Made by a program: the position numbers and the translations under genes. Below the pieces are notes generated by a model, which saw only the letters and a list, made by a program, of their open reading frames with translations, was not told where the DNA came from and ran no database searches. From an uncultured Pelagibacteraceae bacterium (GTDB lineage Bacteria > Pseudomonadota > Alphaproteobacteria > Pelagibacterales > Pelagibacteraceae), in NCBI GenBank assembly GCA_902609535.1, contig CACLSF010000001.1, positions 58,582-122,581 on the forward strand: a DNA stretch of 64,000 nt, read 5' to 3'. Within the stretch, counting starts at the first letter, position 1; every line of letters begins with the position of its first letter. This document shows positions 24,969 through 33,917 of this stretch, in pieces.

Positions 24969-27011
24969 ATGAGTAATTTTGAATATTTATTGTCACCTAT
25001 TAATAAAATTAAAGGCGTTGGCAAAAAATCATTAAGTTCATTCAACAAAAAAAAGATTTTTACAATATTTGATCTTCTTTGGCATTTACCCATATCTAGA
25101 ATTGAAACTGCTGAGGATACTGAGGTTGACGATCTACAAGTAGGCAAAAATTATAATATTAAAGTAATACCGATTAAATATAATTTTCCACGAATTAGAA
25201 ATTTACCTAATAAAGTACTGTGTGAAAAAAATGGAGTTAAATTAGACTGTATTTTTTTTAATAGTTACGAGGGATATATCAAAAAATTATTACCTTTAAA
25301 TGAAGAAATTATAATAAATGGAAAAGCAAATAACTTTAGAAATAAGTTTCAATTTGTAAATCCAACAACAAAAAAAACAAATAATTTTAATATTATAAAT
25401 GAAGATAGTAAATATAGTCTTTCTGATGGTTTAACATTAAATAAATATAATCAAGTAATAAATAGTGTTTTTCAAAATTTACCTGAATTAGATGAATGGT
25501 TGCCACAAGAGATATCAAAATTATTTGATAATGTAACGTGGAAGGAATGTATTATTAAAATACATAAGGAGGAAATTACAAAAATTAAAAATTCAAAATA
25601 TTTTAGAAGACTTGTTTTTGATGAGATATTTGCAAATTTTTTACTTTCTTCTAATGTTAGAAATAAAATAAAAAAAATAAAAAAAAAAAATAAAATTTTA
25701 GACATAGTCTATCAAAATAAATTGATTAGTAACTTAAAATTTAAACTTACAGCAGATCAATTAACCTCATTAAAAAAAATAAATAAAGATATGGCGTCAA
25801 AACAAAAAATGTTTAGATTATTACAAGGAGATGTAGGATCTGGAAAAACTATAGTATCTGTAATAGCTGCATTAAATGCTATAAAAGCTGGCTATCAAGT
25901 TGCAATAATGGCTCCTACTGAAATATTAGCTATTCAACATTATAAATTTATATTAGAAAATTTTAATAATTTTTGTAATCCTGAAATATTAACTGGTAAA
26001 ACTGATTATAAAAAAAGGAAAAATATTTTAAATGATCTATTAAATAATAAAATTAATATTTTAATTGGTACACATTCTCTTTTTCAAGAAAAAATTACTT
26101 ACTTTAACTTAGGTTTAATAATTATTGACGAGCAACACAAATTCGGAGTTAATCAAAGAAAAAAGCTATCAGATAAAGGTGGTAAAAATTGCGATGTACT
26201 CGTTATGTCAGCTACCCCTATTCCAAGAACAATGATGATGACTATTTACGGAGATATGGATATTTCTTTAATAAAATCTAAACCAAAAAATAGAAAACCA
26301 ATCAAAACATATAGTAAAAATGAGACTAAAATTAATGAAGTTCTTAATTTTATCAAAAGTGAAATTTCAAAAAAAAACCAAGTTTTTTGGGTTTGTCCGC
26401 TTATCAAAGAATCAAAAAAAATTGACCATCAATCTGCTATAGAAAAATATAAATATTTGAGTAAAATTTTTAATGATAAAGTTGGTATTGTTCATGGAGC
26501 AATGAGTAAGGAAGAAAAAGATAAAGTATTAAATAAGTTTAATGATAGAAAGATAGATATATTGGTTTCGACTACAGTAATAGAGGTTGGTATCGATTTT
26601 CCAAATGCTAATGTAATCGTCATTGAAAATTCAAATAAGTATGGTTTATCGCAACTACATCAATTGAGAGGACGAGTTGGTAGGGGCAACAAAGAGTCAT
26701 CTTGTATACTTATGTTTAAAGCAGGACTGAGTGAAAATGCTCGTAATAGAATAACAATTCTCAAAAATACTAATGATGGTTTTAAAATTGCCGAAGAAGA
26801 CTTAAAAATAAGAGGATATGGCGATATTTTAGGATTTAAGCAAAGTGGACTAAAAAAATACAACTTAGCAGATCCTATTCAACATGAAGATCTTTTTGAT
26901 ATTGCAGAAAAAGAGATTGAAAAGATTGAAAAAAATAACATTAAAAATAGCAACTTTAATAATCTTATTAAACTTTATGACAAGGTTGCTGTAATTAATG
27001 AGACTATTTAG
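24969..27011 (+). CDS. recG: ATP-dependent DNA helicase RecG
   Basis: RecG remodels stalled replication forks and Holliday junctions. The 680-residue protein has an N-terminal wedge/OB domain (INKIKGVGKKSLSSF, IFDLLWHLPISRIE) and then a superfamily 2 helicase core: LLQGDVGSGKTIVS (Walker A), IIDEQHKFGV (DEQH box), VMSATPIPRTM, and QLRGRVGRG. I start at the ATG at 24969; an upstream TTG would run into sdhE. The C-terminal end overlaps DUF502 by eight bases, as is common in alphaproteobacteria. Confidence 0.96.
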   Translation: MSNFEYLLSPINKIKGVGKKSLSSFNKKKIFTIFDLLWHLPISRIETAEDTEVDDLQVGKNYNIKVIPIKYNFPRIRNLPNKVLCEKNGVKLDCIFFNSYEGYIKKLLPLNEEIIINGKANNFRNKFQFVNPTTKKTNNFNIINEDSKYSLSDGLTLNKYNQVINSVFQNLPELDEWLPQEISKLFDNVTWKECIIKIHKEEITKIKNSKYFRRLVFDEIFANFLLSSNVRNKIKKIKKKNKILDIVYQNKLISNLKFKLTADQLTSLKKINKDMASKQKMFRLLQGDVGSGKTIVSVIAALNAIKAGYQVAIMAPTEILAIQHYKFILENFNNFCNPEILTGKTDYKKRKNILNDLLNNKINILIGTHSLFQEKITYFNLGLIIIDEQHKFGVNQRKKLSDKGGKNCDVLVMSATPIPRTMMMTIYGDMDISLIKSKPKNRKPIKTYSKNETKINEVLNFIKSEISKKNQVFWVCPLIKESKKIDHQSAIEKYKYLSKIFNDKVGIVHGAMSKEEKDKVLNKFNDRKIDILVSTTVIEVGIDFPNANVIVIENSNKYGLSQLHQLRGRVGRGNKESSCILMFKAGLSENARNRITILKNTNDGFKIAEEDLKIRGYGDILGFKQSGLKKYNLADPIQHEDLFDIAEKEIEKIEKNNIKNSNFNNLIKLYDKVAVINETI

Positions 27012-27627
27012 TTTTAGTGTCTGATGTCCCAGCTGACACTATAAACTTTGAGGCTTCTTCAAATGTCATATCTAGATATACAATCTCACTTTTAGGAAAC
27101 ATCAGCAGAAAACCACTGGTTGGATTTGGTGTTGTTGGAACAAAAACGTTTACTAATTCTGTATTTGTTTTTTTTGATATTTCACCTTTATTTTCCTTTG
27201 TTGCAAAACCAACTGCCCATGTACCTTGTCTTGGGTATTGAATTAAAACTACACTTTTTTTTGATCCCTTTTTTGGAGCAAATGTTTCTGTCATTTGTCC
27301 AATTGCAGAATATATAGTTCTTAAAATTGGTATTTTTTTTAATAAATCATTAAATAATTGTAAAATTTTTTTTCCAATAAATGAAAGCGACAACCCTCCT
27401 ACAAGAGTAATAAAAATTACGGAAAGTAATATTTCTAAGCCTGGAATTGCAAAAGGCAAATAGCTATTTGGATTTATTCCTTGTGGAATTAATTTTGATG
27501 AAATTGATATAAAAAATGTTGTAAGGTATAGTGTAATACCAATAGGAACCAAAACAACAATTCCTGTTATAAAGTAATTTCTTAATCTTGCTATAAATGA
27601 AATATTTTTTTTTTTTAGTTTAGACAT
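27004..27627 (-). CDS. DUF502-family membrane protein
   Basis: A 207-residue inner-membrane protein. It begins with a basic segment and FITGIVVLVPIGITLYLTTFF, has a second hydrophobic stretch (LEILLSVIFITLVGGLSLSFIG), and then LLKKIPILRTIYSAIGQMTETFA, VLIQYPRQGTWAVGFAT and VFVPTTPNPTSGFLLMFP, which are the DUF502 hallmarks. Neighbouring recG is the usual context in alphaproteobacteria. Function is unknown, although plant relatives act in membrane trafficking of ethylene receptors. Confidence 0.9.
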   Translation of the reverse strand: MSKLKKKNISFIARLRNYFITGIVVLVPIGITLYLTTFFISISSKLIPQGINPNSYLPFAIPGLEILLSVIFITLVGGLSLSFIGKKILQLFNDLLKKIPILRTIYSAIGQMTETFAPKKGSKKSVVLIQYPRQGTWAVGFATKENKGEISKKTNTELVNVFVPTTPNPTSGFLLMFPKSEIVYLDMTFEEASKFIVSAGTSDTKTK

Positions 27628-27673
27628 AACTTTAATTGATTATAAAATACATGTAATATAAATATTAAGAAAA

Positions 27674-28495
27674 GTGAATAGAAGAAATTTTATATATTTA
27701 ATGGGTTGTGGCTGTATTTCTGCAGGTTTGCATGCTTGTGCTACTACTCCAATCACAGATAGACGGCAGTTAAGATTAATTCCAGAATCAAAGTTGAATG
27801 CTCAAGCGGCTGAATTATATGAGAAAGTAAAACAAAAAGCTAAATTAAGTGAAGATAAAGAAAATTTAGATAAGATTATTGCTATTGGATCAAAAATAGA
27901 AACGTCGATATCAGAGTATTTTTATAATAATAATATGGATGACCCGACTGCAAACTTTTCGTGGGAATATATCTTAATAGATAACAAAAAAGTTAAGAAT
28001 GCATGGTGCATGCCTGGTGGAAAAATTGCTGTTTACACTGGTATGTTAGATATTACCAAAAATGATGATGGGTTAGCGGCTGTAATGGGTCATGAAATTG
28101 CACACGCTGTAGCTAAACATTCTGTTGAAAGAGCAAGCAGAACCGTATTATTAAATACTACGACCGGTATAATCGATATTGCAACGGGTGGAAAAATATC
28201 TCAAGTTAATAGAACAACAGGTATGAATACAGTTGGTTTGTTATCACAAATTGGAATTATGAACCCTTTTACAAGAAAACAAGAAAGTGAAGCTGATTAT
28301 TTAGGATTAATTTTTTCATCATTATCTGGTTACGATATCAGAGAAACAACCAAAATATGGGAAAGAATGAAGAAGGCAAACAAAGGCAAGGAACCACCCG
28401 AGTTTATGAGTACACATCCATCAAATGACAGAAGAATTGATCAAATTAATAATTGGATGAATGAAATAATTTTAAAATATCCGCCAATAGTGTGA
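27674..28495 (+). CDS. M48-family periplasmic metalloprotease lipoprotein
   Basis: A 273-residue zinc protease. The start is GTG at 27674, giving an N-terminus with a twin-arginine-like NRRNFIYLMG and a lipobox LHAC, followed by TTPITDRRQLRLIPES, typical of the secreted M48 branch (BepA/YcaL-like). The zinc-binding helix is VMGHEIAHAVAKHSVERA, and the third ligand lies in ESEADYLGL. STHPSNDRRI is the conserved C-terminal motif. Relatives degrade misassembled outer-membrane proteins. It is divergent from DUF502. Confidence 0.92.
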   Translation: MNRRNFIYLMGCGCISAGLHACATTPITDRRQLRLIPESKLNAQAAELYEKVKQKAKLSEDKENLDKIIAIGSKIETSISEYFYNNNMDDPTANFSWEYILIDNKKVKNAWCMPGGKIAVYTGMLDITKNDDGLAAVMGHEIAHAVAKHSVERASRTVLLNTTTGIIDIATGGKISQVNRTTGMNTVGLLSQIGIMNPFTRKQESEADYLGLIFSSLSGYDIRETTKIWERMKKANKGKEPPEFMSTHPSNDRRIDQINNWMNEIILKYPPIV

Positions 28496-28500
28496 TGTAT

Positions 28501-28576
<76 letters not shown>

Positions 28577-28626
28577 AACACGAAAATTCTTATATTCATT
28601 TTTTTTTATTTAGCAATGGTTAAAAT

Positions 28627-29745
28627 TTACAAAATATTAATATACTTGTCATGAAATTCTTCAAATGTTCCCATTTTGATATTTTTTCGAATTTCAAACA
28701 TAAGTTCTTGATAAAAATTTATATTATTTAGGGTCAAAATCATTGAAGCAAGCATCTCATTAGTATTGTGAAGGTGGTTTAAATAATTTTTGGAGTATTT
28801 ATTAAGGTCAAATTTAGTTACGTTTTTATCAAGAGGTGTATTATCAAATTTATTCTCAGAATTTCTTATTTGAACTCTACCATTCCATGTAAAAGCTAAA
28901 CCAGTTCTTCCAGATCTTGTTGGAAGAACACAGTCAAACATATCTATTCCACGCTTAACTGCTCCCAGTATATCAGAAGGAGTTCCTACACCCATTAAAT
29001 ATCTTGGTTTATCTATTGGTAAATTATCTTTTATAGCATCTAACACGTCAAACATTTCTTTTTGAGTCTCTCCAACTGCTAGACCACCAATGGCATATCC
29101 GTCAAATTCTATATCTATTAACTTTTCAAGAGATTCGTTTCTTAAATCTGTGAACAAACCTCCTTGAACAATACCAAACAATGCTTTACGTGGATTTATT
29201 CCAAATTCATCTTTAGATCTTTTTGCCCACTCCGTAGATAAATCCATTGAGTTTTTAATTTTTTCGTAATCTTTAGTATTTTTTGGACACTCATCCATCA
29301 CCATTACGATGTCAGAATTTAGTTTTTTTTGTATTCTAATACTTTCTTCAGGACTCAAAATAAACGTTTTACCATCTATATGAGATTGAAAAATTGCTCC
29401 TTTAACTCTATCTATTTTATTAAATTTAGATAAAGACATTACTTGATAACCACCTGAGTCTGTTAAAATAGGCAGTTTACAATTCATAAATTTATGAAGA
29501 CCACCAACAGCTTCAATCCTATCGGTGCCTGGTCTAATCATTAAGTGATAAGTGTTCGATAGAATTATTTCACTTCCTGTCTTAATAATATCATCAATAA
29601 AAACTCCTTTGACTGTAGCTTGAGTGCCCACAGGCATAAATGCAGGTGTATTAATGTCTCCTCTATGAGTTTCAATTAATCCAACACGGTAATTTTTATT
29701 TTGATGTTTTACGCTAAAAGAAAAATTCTTTTTAAATTCTTCCAT
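28627..29745 (-). CDS. tgt: tRNA-guanine transglycosylase lacking the zinc site
   Basis: Tgt swaps guanine 34 in certain tRNAs for a queuosine precursor. The 372-residue protein keeps the base-exchange core: ILTDSGGYQVMSLS (Asp96), FGIVQGG, GGLAVGE, MGVGTPSDILGAVKRGIDMFDCVLPTRSGR (nucleophile Asp271). The zinc site does not follow the family. Aligning DKNVTKFDLNKYS with the usual DPECDCYTCRNYS puts Val309, Lys311 and Leu314 at the three Cys positions, and Asn340 (TLNN) at the His (TIHN). The frame is open and the rest is well conserved, so this looks like a replaced structural zinc rather than a pseudogene. Confidence 0.92.
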   Translation of the reverse strand: MEEFKKNFSFSVKHQNKNYRVGLIETHRGDINTPAFMPVGTQATVKGVFIDDIIKTGSEIILSNTYHLMIRPGTDRIEAVGGLHKFMNCKLPILTDSGGYQVMSLSKFNKIDRVKGAIFQSHIDGKTFILSPEESIRIQKKLNSDIVMVMDECPKNTKDYEKIKNSMDLSTEWAKRSKDEFGINPRKALFGIVQGGLFTDLRNESLEKLIDIEFDGYAIGGLAVGETQKEMFDVLDAIKDNLPIDKPRYLMGVGTPSDILGAVKRGIDMFDCVLPTRSGRTGLAFTWNGRVQIRNSENKFDNTPLDKNVTKFDLNKYSKNYLNHLHNTNEMLASMILTLNNINFYQELMFEIRKNIKMGTFEEFHDKYINIL

Positions 29746-29754
29746 CCATTAATT

Positions 29755-30312
29755 CTACTCAGACTTAAAGCTAATTATTTTATCTGGGTTAGAAACAGAT
29801 CCATTTGGTCCATCGCCTTTGGTTATCATATCAACAAACTCCATCCCTTCAATTACTTTTCCAAATACCGTATATTGTCTATCAAGATGTGGTGTAGGAC
29901 CAAAACAAATAAAGAACTGACTGTTTGCACTATTTGGATCTGAAGATCTAGCCATTGATAAAGTTCCTCTTTCGTGCGGTAAATCATTAAATTCTTCTTT
30001 AAGATCTGGCATATCTGAGCCACCCATGCCAGCTCTACTTAAGTTAAAGCTTTCAGTGGATGAATTTCCAAATTGTACATCACCAGTTTGTGCCATAAAG
30101 CCGTCGATTACTCTATGAAAAACAACACCATCATATTTTCCACTATTAGCTAATTCGGTTATTCTTTTAACATGATTTGGTGCCACGTTTGGAAATAATT
30201 CAATTTTTAAATCTCCATCTTTTAATTTAAGTATCATTGTATTCTCCTTTGCGTTTAAAGCTGTTGTTAATATAAATATTGATAAAAATAAAATACTAAT
30301 TTTTTTAAGCAT
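29755..30312 (-). CDS. Periplasmic cyclophilin-type peptidyl-prolyl isomerase
   Basis: A 185-residue cyclophilin with a signal peptide (1-21, ends LNA), so probably periplasmic. Catalytic segments are VVFHRVIDGFMAQTGDVQFG, GTLSMARSSDPNSANSQFFICFGPTPHLDRQYTVFGKV, with the conserved FHR, QFF and the aromatic pocket residues. It catalyses proline isomerisation in folding proteins. It lies between coaD (8-base overlap) and tgt (9-base gap). In many alphaproteobacteria a second ppi gene and queA stand at this spot. Confidence 0.94.
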   Translation of the reverse strand: MLKKISILFLSIFILTTALNAKENTMILKLKDGDLKIELFPNVAPNHVKRITELANSGKYDGVVFHRVIDGFMAQTGDVQFGNSSTESFNLSRAGMGGSDMPDLKEEFNDLPHERGTLSMARSSDPNSANSQFFICFGPTPHLDRQYTVFGKVIEGMEFVDMITKGDGPNGSVSNPDKIISFKSE

Positions 30313-30799
30313 AAATTTCTTTCAGTGATTTGATAGTACTTTTAGTTGTAAATTTCCTTAGGTCACCCTTGTGTAGTGCTATTTCTTTAACAAATCTAGA
30401 TGAAATAATCTGATTTTCAACGTCAGACATAAGAAAGACTGTTTCAACTTTATTATTTAATTTTCTATTCATTCCTGCTAGTTGGAACTCATATTCGAAA
30501 TCTGACACAGCTCTCAAGCCTCTAAGAATTAGATTTGATTTATATTTTTTACATAATTCAGTAGTTAAAGAATTGAATTTAATAACTTGGATTTTATTTT
30601 TTGGGAATTTTAAGTCTCCATATAAAGCTTTAGTAACAATATTAAGTCTTTCATCTATAGGAAATAAAAAATTTTTTTCATTTCCATCGGATATACCAAC
30701 AATTATTTTATCTGCCAATTTTAGAGCTTTTTTTATAACATCAATATGACCGTTCGTTATTGGATCAAATGTTCCTGGATATATAGCAATATTTTTCAT
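30305..30799 (-). CDS. coaD: Phosphopantetheine adenylyltransferase
   Basis: CoaD adenylylates 4'-phosphopantetheine to dephospho-CoA, the penultimate CoA step. The 164-residue enzyme starts IAIYPGTFDPITNGHIDVI with the T/HxGH nucleotidyltransferase motif, then FNSLTTELCKKY, LILRGLRAVSDFEYEFQLAGMNRKL (substrate loop), and IISSRFVKEIALHKGDL. Length and motifs are standard. It shares a base with the gyrA stop and is the middle gene of ssb-gyrA-coaD-ppi. Confidence 0.96.
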   Translation of the reverse strand: MKNIAIYPGTFDPITNGHIDVIKKALKLADKIIVGISDGNEKNFLFPIDERLNIVTKALYGDLKFPKNKIQVIKFNSLTTELCKKYKSNLILRGLRAVSDFEYEFQLAGMNRKLNNKVETVFLMSDVENQIISSRFVKEIALHKGDLRKFTTKSTIKSLKEIYA

Positions 30800-33381
30800 T
30801 AGACTAAATTATCATCTAATTTTATTGATGAGACAACCTTTTCATCGCCAGTTAATTTAATAATTCTTACCCCTTGGGTATTTCTTCCAGCAATTCTTAT
30901 TTCTTTCACAGCTGTTCTTATAACCCTACCTTTATTGGTAGAGATTAATATTTGATCACCTTCAAACACAGGAAAAGATGATGAGACATTACCGTTTCTT
31001 GGAGAATTAACTATACCAATTATTCCCTTACCTCCCCGATTTGTAACTCTAAAATCATAATGCGATGTTCTTTTACCATAACCATTTTCAGTAATTGATA
31101 AAATATATTTTTCTTTAGCTTTAACTTCAGATTTTTCATCTTTAGATTTATTTTTGCTTTTTTTAATATCGTCTTTATCGATTATTGATAATGAAACAAT
31201 TGTATCTTTTTCTGAAAGATTAATTCCTCTTATACCTTTAGAAGATCTCCCTTTAAAAACTCTAAGTTTTTTTGACTCAAATCTTATACATTTACCAAAT
31301 TTTGTATTAAGCATTATGTCTTGATCATCTGTACATATTTTTACCCCAACAATTTTATCATCTGAATCTAGTTTCATTGCAATTTTACCAGATGCATTAA
31401 TAGACGAAAAATCCTCTAAATTATTCTTTCTTATTTTCCCTTTGCTAGTTGCAAATATGATGTGCATATTTTTTTTATCTACATCTTCGTCAGGAAAAGG
31501 CATTATCGAACTTATAGACTGATGGTTTTTAAGAGGTAAGATATTAAAGAGTGACTTACCTTTAGAGGAGGTTGAGCCCTCAGGTATTTTCCAAGCTTTA
31601 ACTTTGTAGGCTAAGCCTTCTGTAGAAAAAAATAACAATGACGTATGTGTGTCGACAGACAATGTTTGGACAACTGAGTCTTCTTCTCTTGTTTTAATTC
31701 CTGTTTTTCCTTTTCCGCCTCTTTTTTGTTGTTTAACACTACTTAAAGCTCCTCTTTTTATATATCCTTGAAGAGTTATTGTTATTATTACAGACTCTTT
31801 TTGAATTGTTTCTTCGATATCATAGTTTAATACAGCATCTATAATTTTTGTTCTTCTAGGAACTGAAAATTTATCTTTTATCATCAGCAAATCATTGCTT
31901 ATTACACTTAACAATTCATTTTTTGAATTTATAATTTTTTTATATTTAGAAATTTCTGTCGCTAATTTTTTGATTTCTATTTCTATTTCATTAATTCCTA
32001 TGGCGGTTAATTTTTGAAGTCTAAGTTCCAATATAGAAGTTACTTGATCATTAGATAATACATATTTTCCTTTATAATTTTTACTATCAACTAATTTAAT
32101 AAGTTTTGATGCTTGGTTAATTTTCCATGTTGTTTTTAAAAGTAAATTTTTTGCTTCCTCAGGGTTTTTAGATGATCTGATTATTTTAATGACTTTATCA
32201 ATATTCTCTACACTGACTGATAATCCAAGCAAAATATGAACCCTATCTTCAGCTTTTTTTAAATCAAATTTAGTTCTTTTTATAACTACATCTTCTCTAA
32301 ACTTTAAAAAGTTTTCTAAAAAATCTTTTAAATTACAAGTCTTTGGTTTTTGATCAACAATTGCTAAAGAATTAAAACCAAAAGATGACTCTATTGATGT
32401 ATATTTATATAATTGTCTTTTGACAGTTTCAGGTTCAACATTCTTCCTAAGATCAATTGACACTCTTATACCTTCGCTATTCGACTCATCTCTTATATCA
32501 CTTATACCTTCAATTTTTTTATCTCTTACTAATTCTGCAATTCTTTCATTCAAGTTTGACTTATTAATTTGATAAGGTATGGATGAAACTACCAGTCTAT
32601 CTTTACCGTTTTTTAAATTTTCTACTGAAATTTCTCCACGTATTTTAAAAGATCCTCTTCCAGTTTTATATCCTTGCTTAATTATATCTTTTCCAATTAT
32701 TAATCCTCCAGTTGGGAAATCTGGTCCGGGTATATGCTTCATTAACTCATTAATTTTAATATCTTTGTTCTTAATTAATGCCAAAGTCCCATCTACAACC
32801 TCGCCTAAATTATGAGGTGGTATACTTGTTGCCATTCCAACTGCAATTCCACCAGCACCGTTAACTAAAAGATTTGGATATTGAGCAGGTAATACAATAG
32901 GTTCCTGTTCTGTTTCATCGTAATTACTTTTAAAGGATACAGTATTTTTTTCTATATCATCAATTAAAAACTGTGAAACTTTTGCAAGTTTAGTTTCGGT
33001 GTATCTCATTGCTGCAGGAGGATCACCATCAATAGAACCAAAATTGCCCTGTCCATCCACTAACGGTAAGCTCATTGAAAATTCTTGAACCATTCTTACT
33101 AGAGCATCATAAACAGCCTGATCTCCGTGAGGATGATATTTACCAATTACATCTCCAACAATTCTTGCAGATTTTCTAAATTGTTTAGACCAATCAAAAC
33201 CCCCTTTATGCATTGCATATATAATTCTTCTGTGGACAGGTTTTAATCCATCTCTAATATCAGGCAATGCCCTACTTACTATAACACTCATAGCGTAAGA
33301 CAAGTATGAAGAACTCATCTCATCATACATTGAGATTGGTTTAATATTATTATTTATCTTTGGAATTTCGTTTTTTTCCAT
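30799..33381 (-). CDS. gyrA: DNA gyrase subunit A
   Basis: GyrA cuts and rejoins DNA during negative supercoiling. The 860-residue protein has the winged-helix/tower N-terminus ([21 protein letters not shown]), the active-site Tyr127 in [12 protein letters not shown], and a C-terminal beta-pinwheel with the GyrA box [13 protein letters not shown]. The residue equivalent to quinolone-site Ser83 of E. coli is Gln88 ([10 protein letters not shown]), while the downstream Asp92 is kept. A Lys/Ser-rich insert ([17 protein letters not shown]) lies between pinwheel blades. It is five bases downstream of ssb. Confidence 0.97.
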   Translation of the reverse strand: MEKNEIPKINNNIKPISMYDEMSSSYLSYAMSVIVSRALPDIRDGLKPVHRRIIYAMHKGGFDWSKQFRKSARIVGDVIGKYHPHGDQAVYDALVRMVQEFSMSLPLVDGQGNFGSIDGDPPAAMRYTETKLAKVSQFLIDDIEKNTVSFKSNYDETEQEPIVLPAQYPNLLVNGAGGIAVGMATSIPPHNLGEVVDGTLALIKNKDIKINELMKHIPGPDFPTGGLIIGKDIIKQGYKTGRGSFKIRGEISVENLKNGKDRLVVSSIPYQINKSNLNERIAELVRDKKIEGISDIRDESNSEGIRVSIDLRKNVEPETVKRQLYKYTSIESSFGFNSLAIVDQKPKTCNLKDFLENFLKFREDVVIKRTKFDLKKAEDRVHILLGLSVSVENIDKVIKIIRSSKNPEEAKNLLLKTTWKINQASKLIKLVDSKNYKGKYVLSNDQVTSILELRLQKLTAIGINEIEIEIKKLATEISKYKKIINSKNELLSVISNDLLMIKDKFSVPRRTKIIDAVLNYDIEETIQKESVIITITLQGYIKRGALSSVKQQKRGGKGKTGIKTREEDSVVQTLSVDTHTSLLFFSTEGLAYKVKAWKIPEGSTSSKGKSLFNILPLKNHQSISSIMPFPDEDVDKKNMHIIFATSKGKIRKNNLEDFSSINASGKIAMKLDSDDKIVGVKICTDDQDIMLNTKFGKCIRFESKKLRVFKGRSSKGIRGINLSEKDTIVSLSIIDKDDIKKSKNKSKDEKSEVKAKEKYILSITENGYGKRTSHYDFRVTNRGGKGIIGIVNSPRNGNVSSSFPVFEGDQILISTNKGRVIRTAVKEIRIAGRNTQGVRIIKLTGDEKVVSSIKLDDNLV

Positions 33382-33386
33382 ATTAA

Positions 33387-33836
33387 TTAAAATGGAATAT
33401 CGTCGTCTAAACCACTTTGATCTGGTGCAGGACTATCATCAAAATTTTGTTTATTATCTTGTGAAGCAATATTATTTTGATTGACGCCACCAAGCATCGT
33501 TAATGATGAATTGTAACCTTGGATTAATATTTCGGTTGAGTATTTATCTTGACCACTCTGTTCGTCTTTCCATTTTCTTGTTGAAAGTTGTCCTTCAACG
33601 TATACTTGTGCACCTTTTTTTAAATATTGTTGAACGACATTTACCAAACCTTCATTAAAAACTACTATTCTATGCCATTCAGTTTTTTCTTTTTTTTCTC
33701 CAGTGTTTTTATCTTTCCAGGATTGGCTAGTAGCAAGACTAAGTCTTGCAACACTTTTGCCGTTCACCATTTGCTTAACTTCTGGGTCTGCGCCCAAACG
33801 ACCAATTAATAATACTTTATTTAAACTTCCAGCCAT
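33387..33836 (-). CDS. ssb: Single-stranded DNA-binding protein
   Basis: A 149-residue SSB. The OB-fold start [20 protein letters not shown], the segment [26 protein letters not shown], and [27 protein letters not shown] are typical. The tail ends DDDIPF, the acidic tip that recruits replication and repair enzymes. It precedes gyrA and is divergent from uvrA over an 81-base gap, the usual alphaproteobacterial arrangement. A TATAAT on the minus strand at 33867-33862 could be its -10. Confidence 0.97.
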   Translation of the reverse strand: MAGSLNKVLLIGRLGADPEVKQMVNGKSVARLSLATSQSWKDKNTGEKKEKTEWHRIVVFNEGLVNVVQQYLKKGAQVYVEGQLSTRKWKDEQSGQDKYSTEILIQGYNSSLTMLGGVNQNNIASQDNKQNFDDSPAPDQSGLDDDIPF

Positions 33837-33917
33837 AATATTTTAATATTTAAGAATGTTTATTATATCACTTATTAACTTGAATATTAATTTTATTAAT
33901 CTAAAGCAACAAAAATT

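Noticed and set aside
33837..33917. LexA/SOS box between ssb and uvrA
   Set aside because: No GTTC-N7-GTTC or GAAC-N7-GAAC motif is present.
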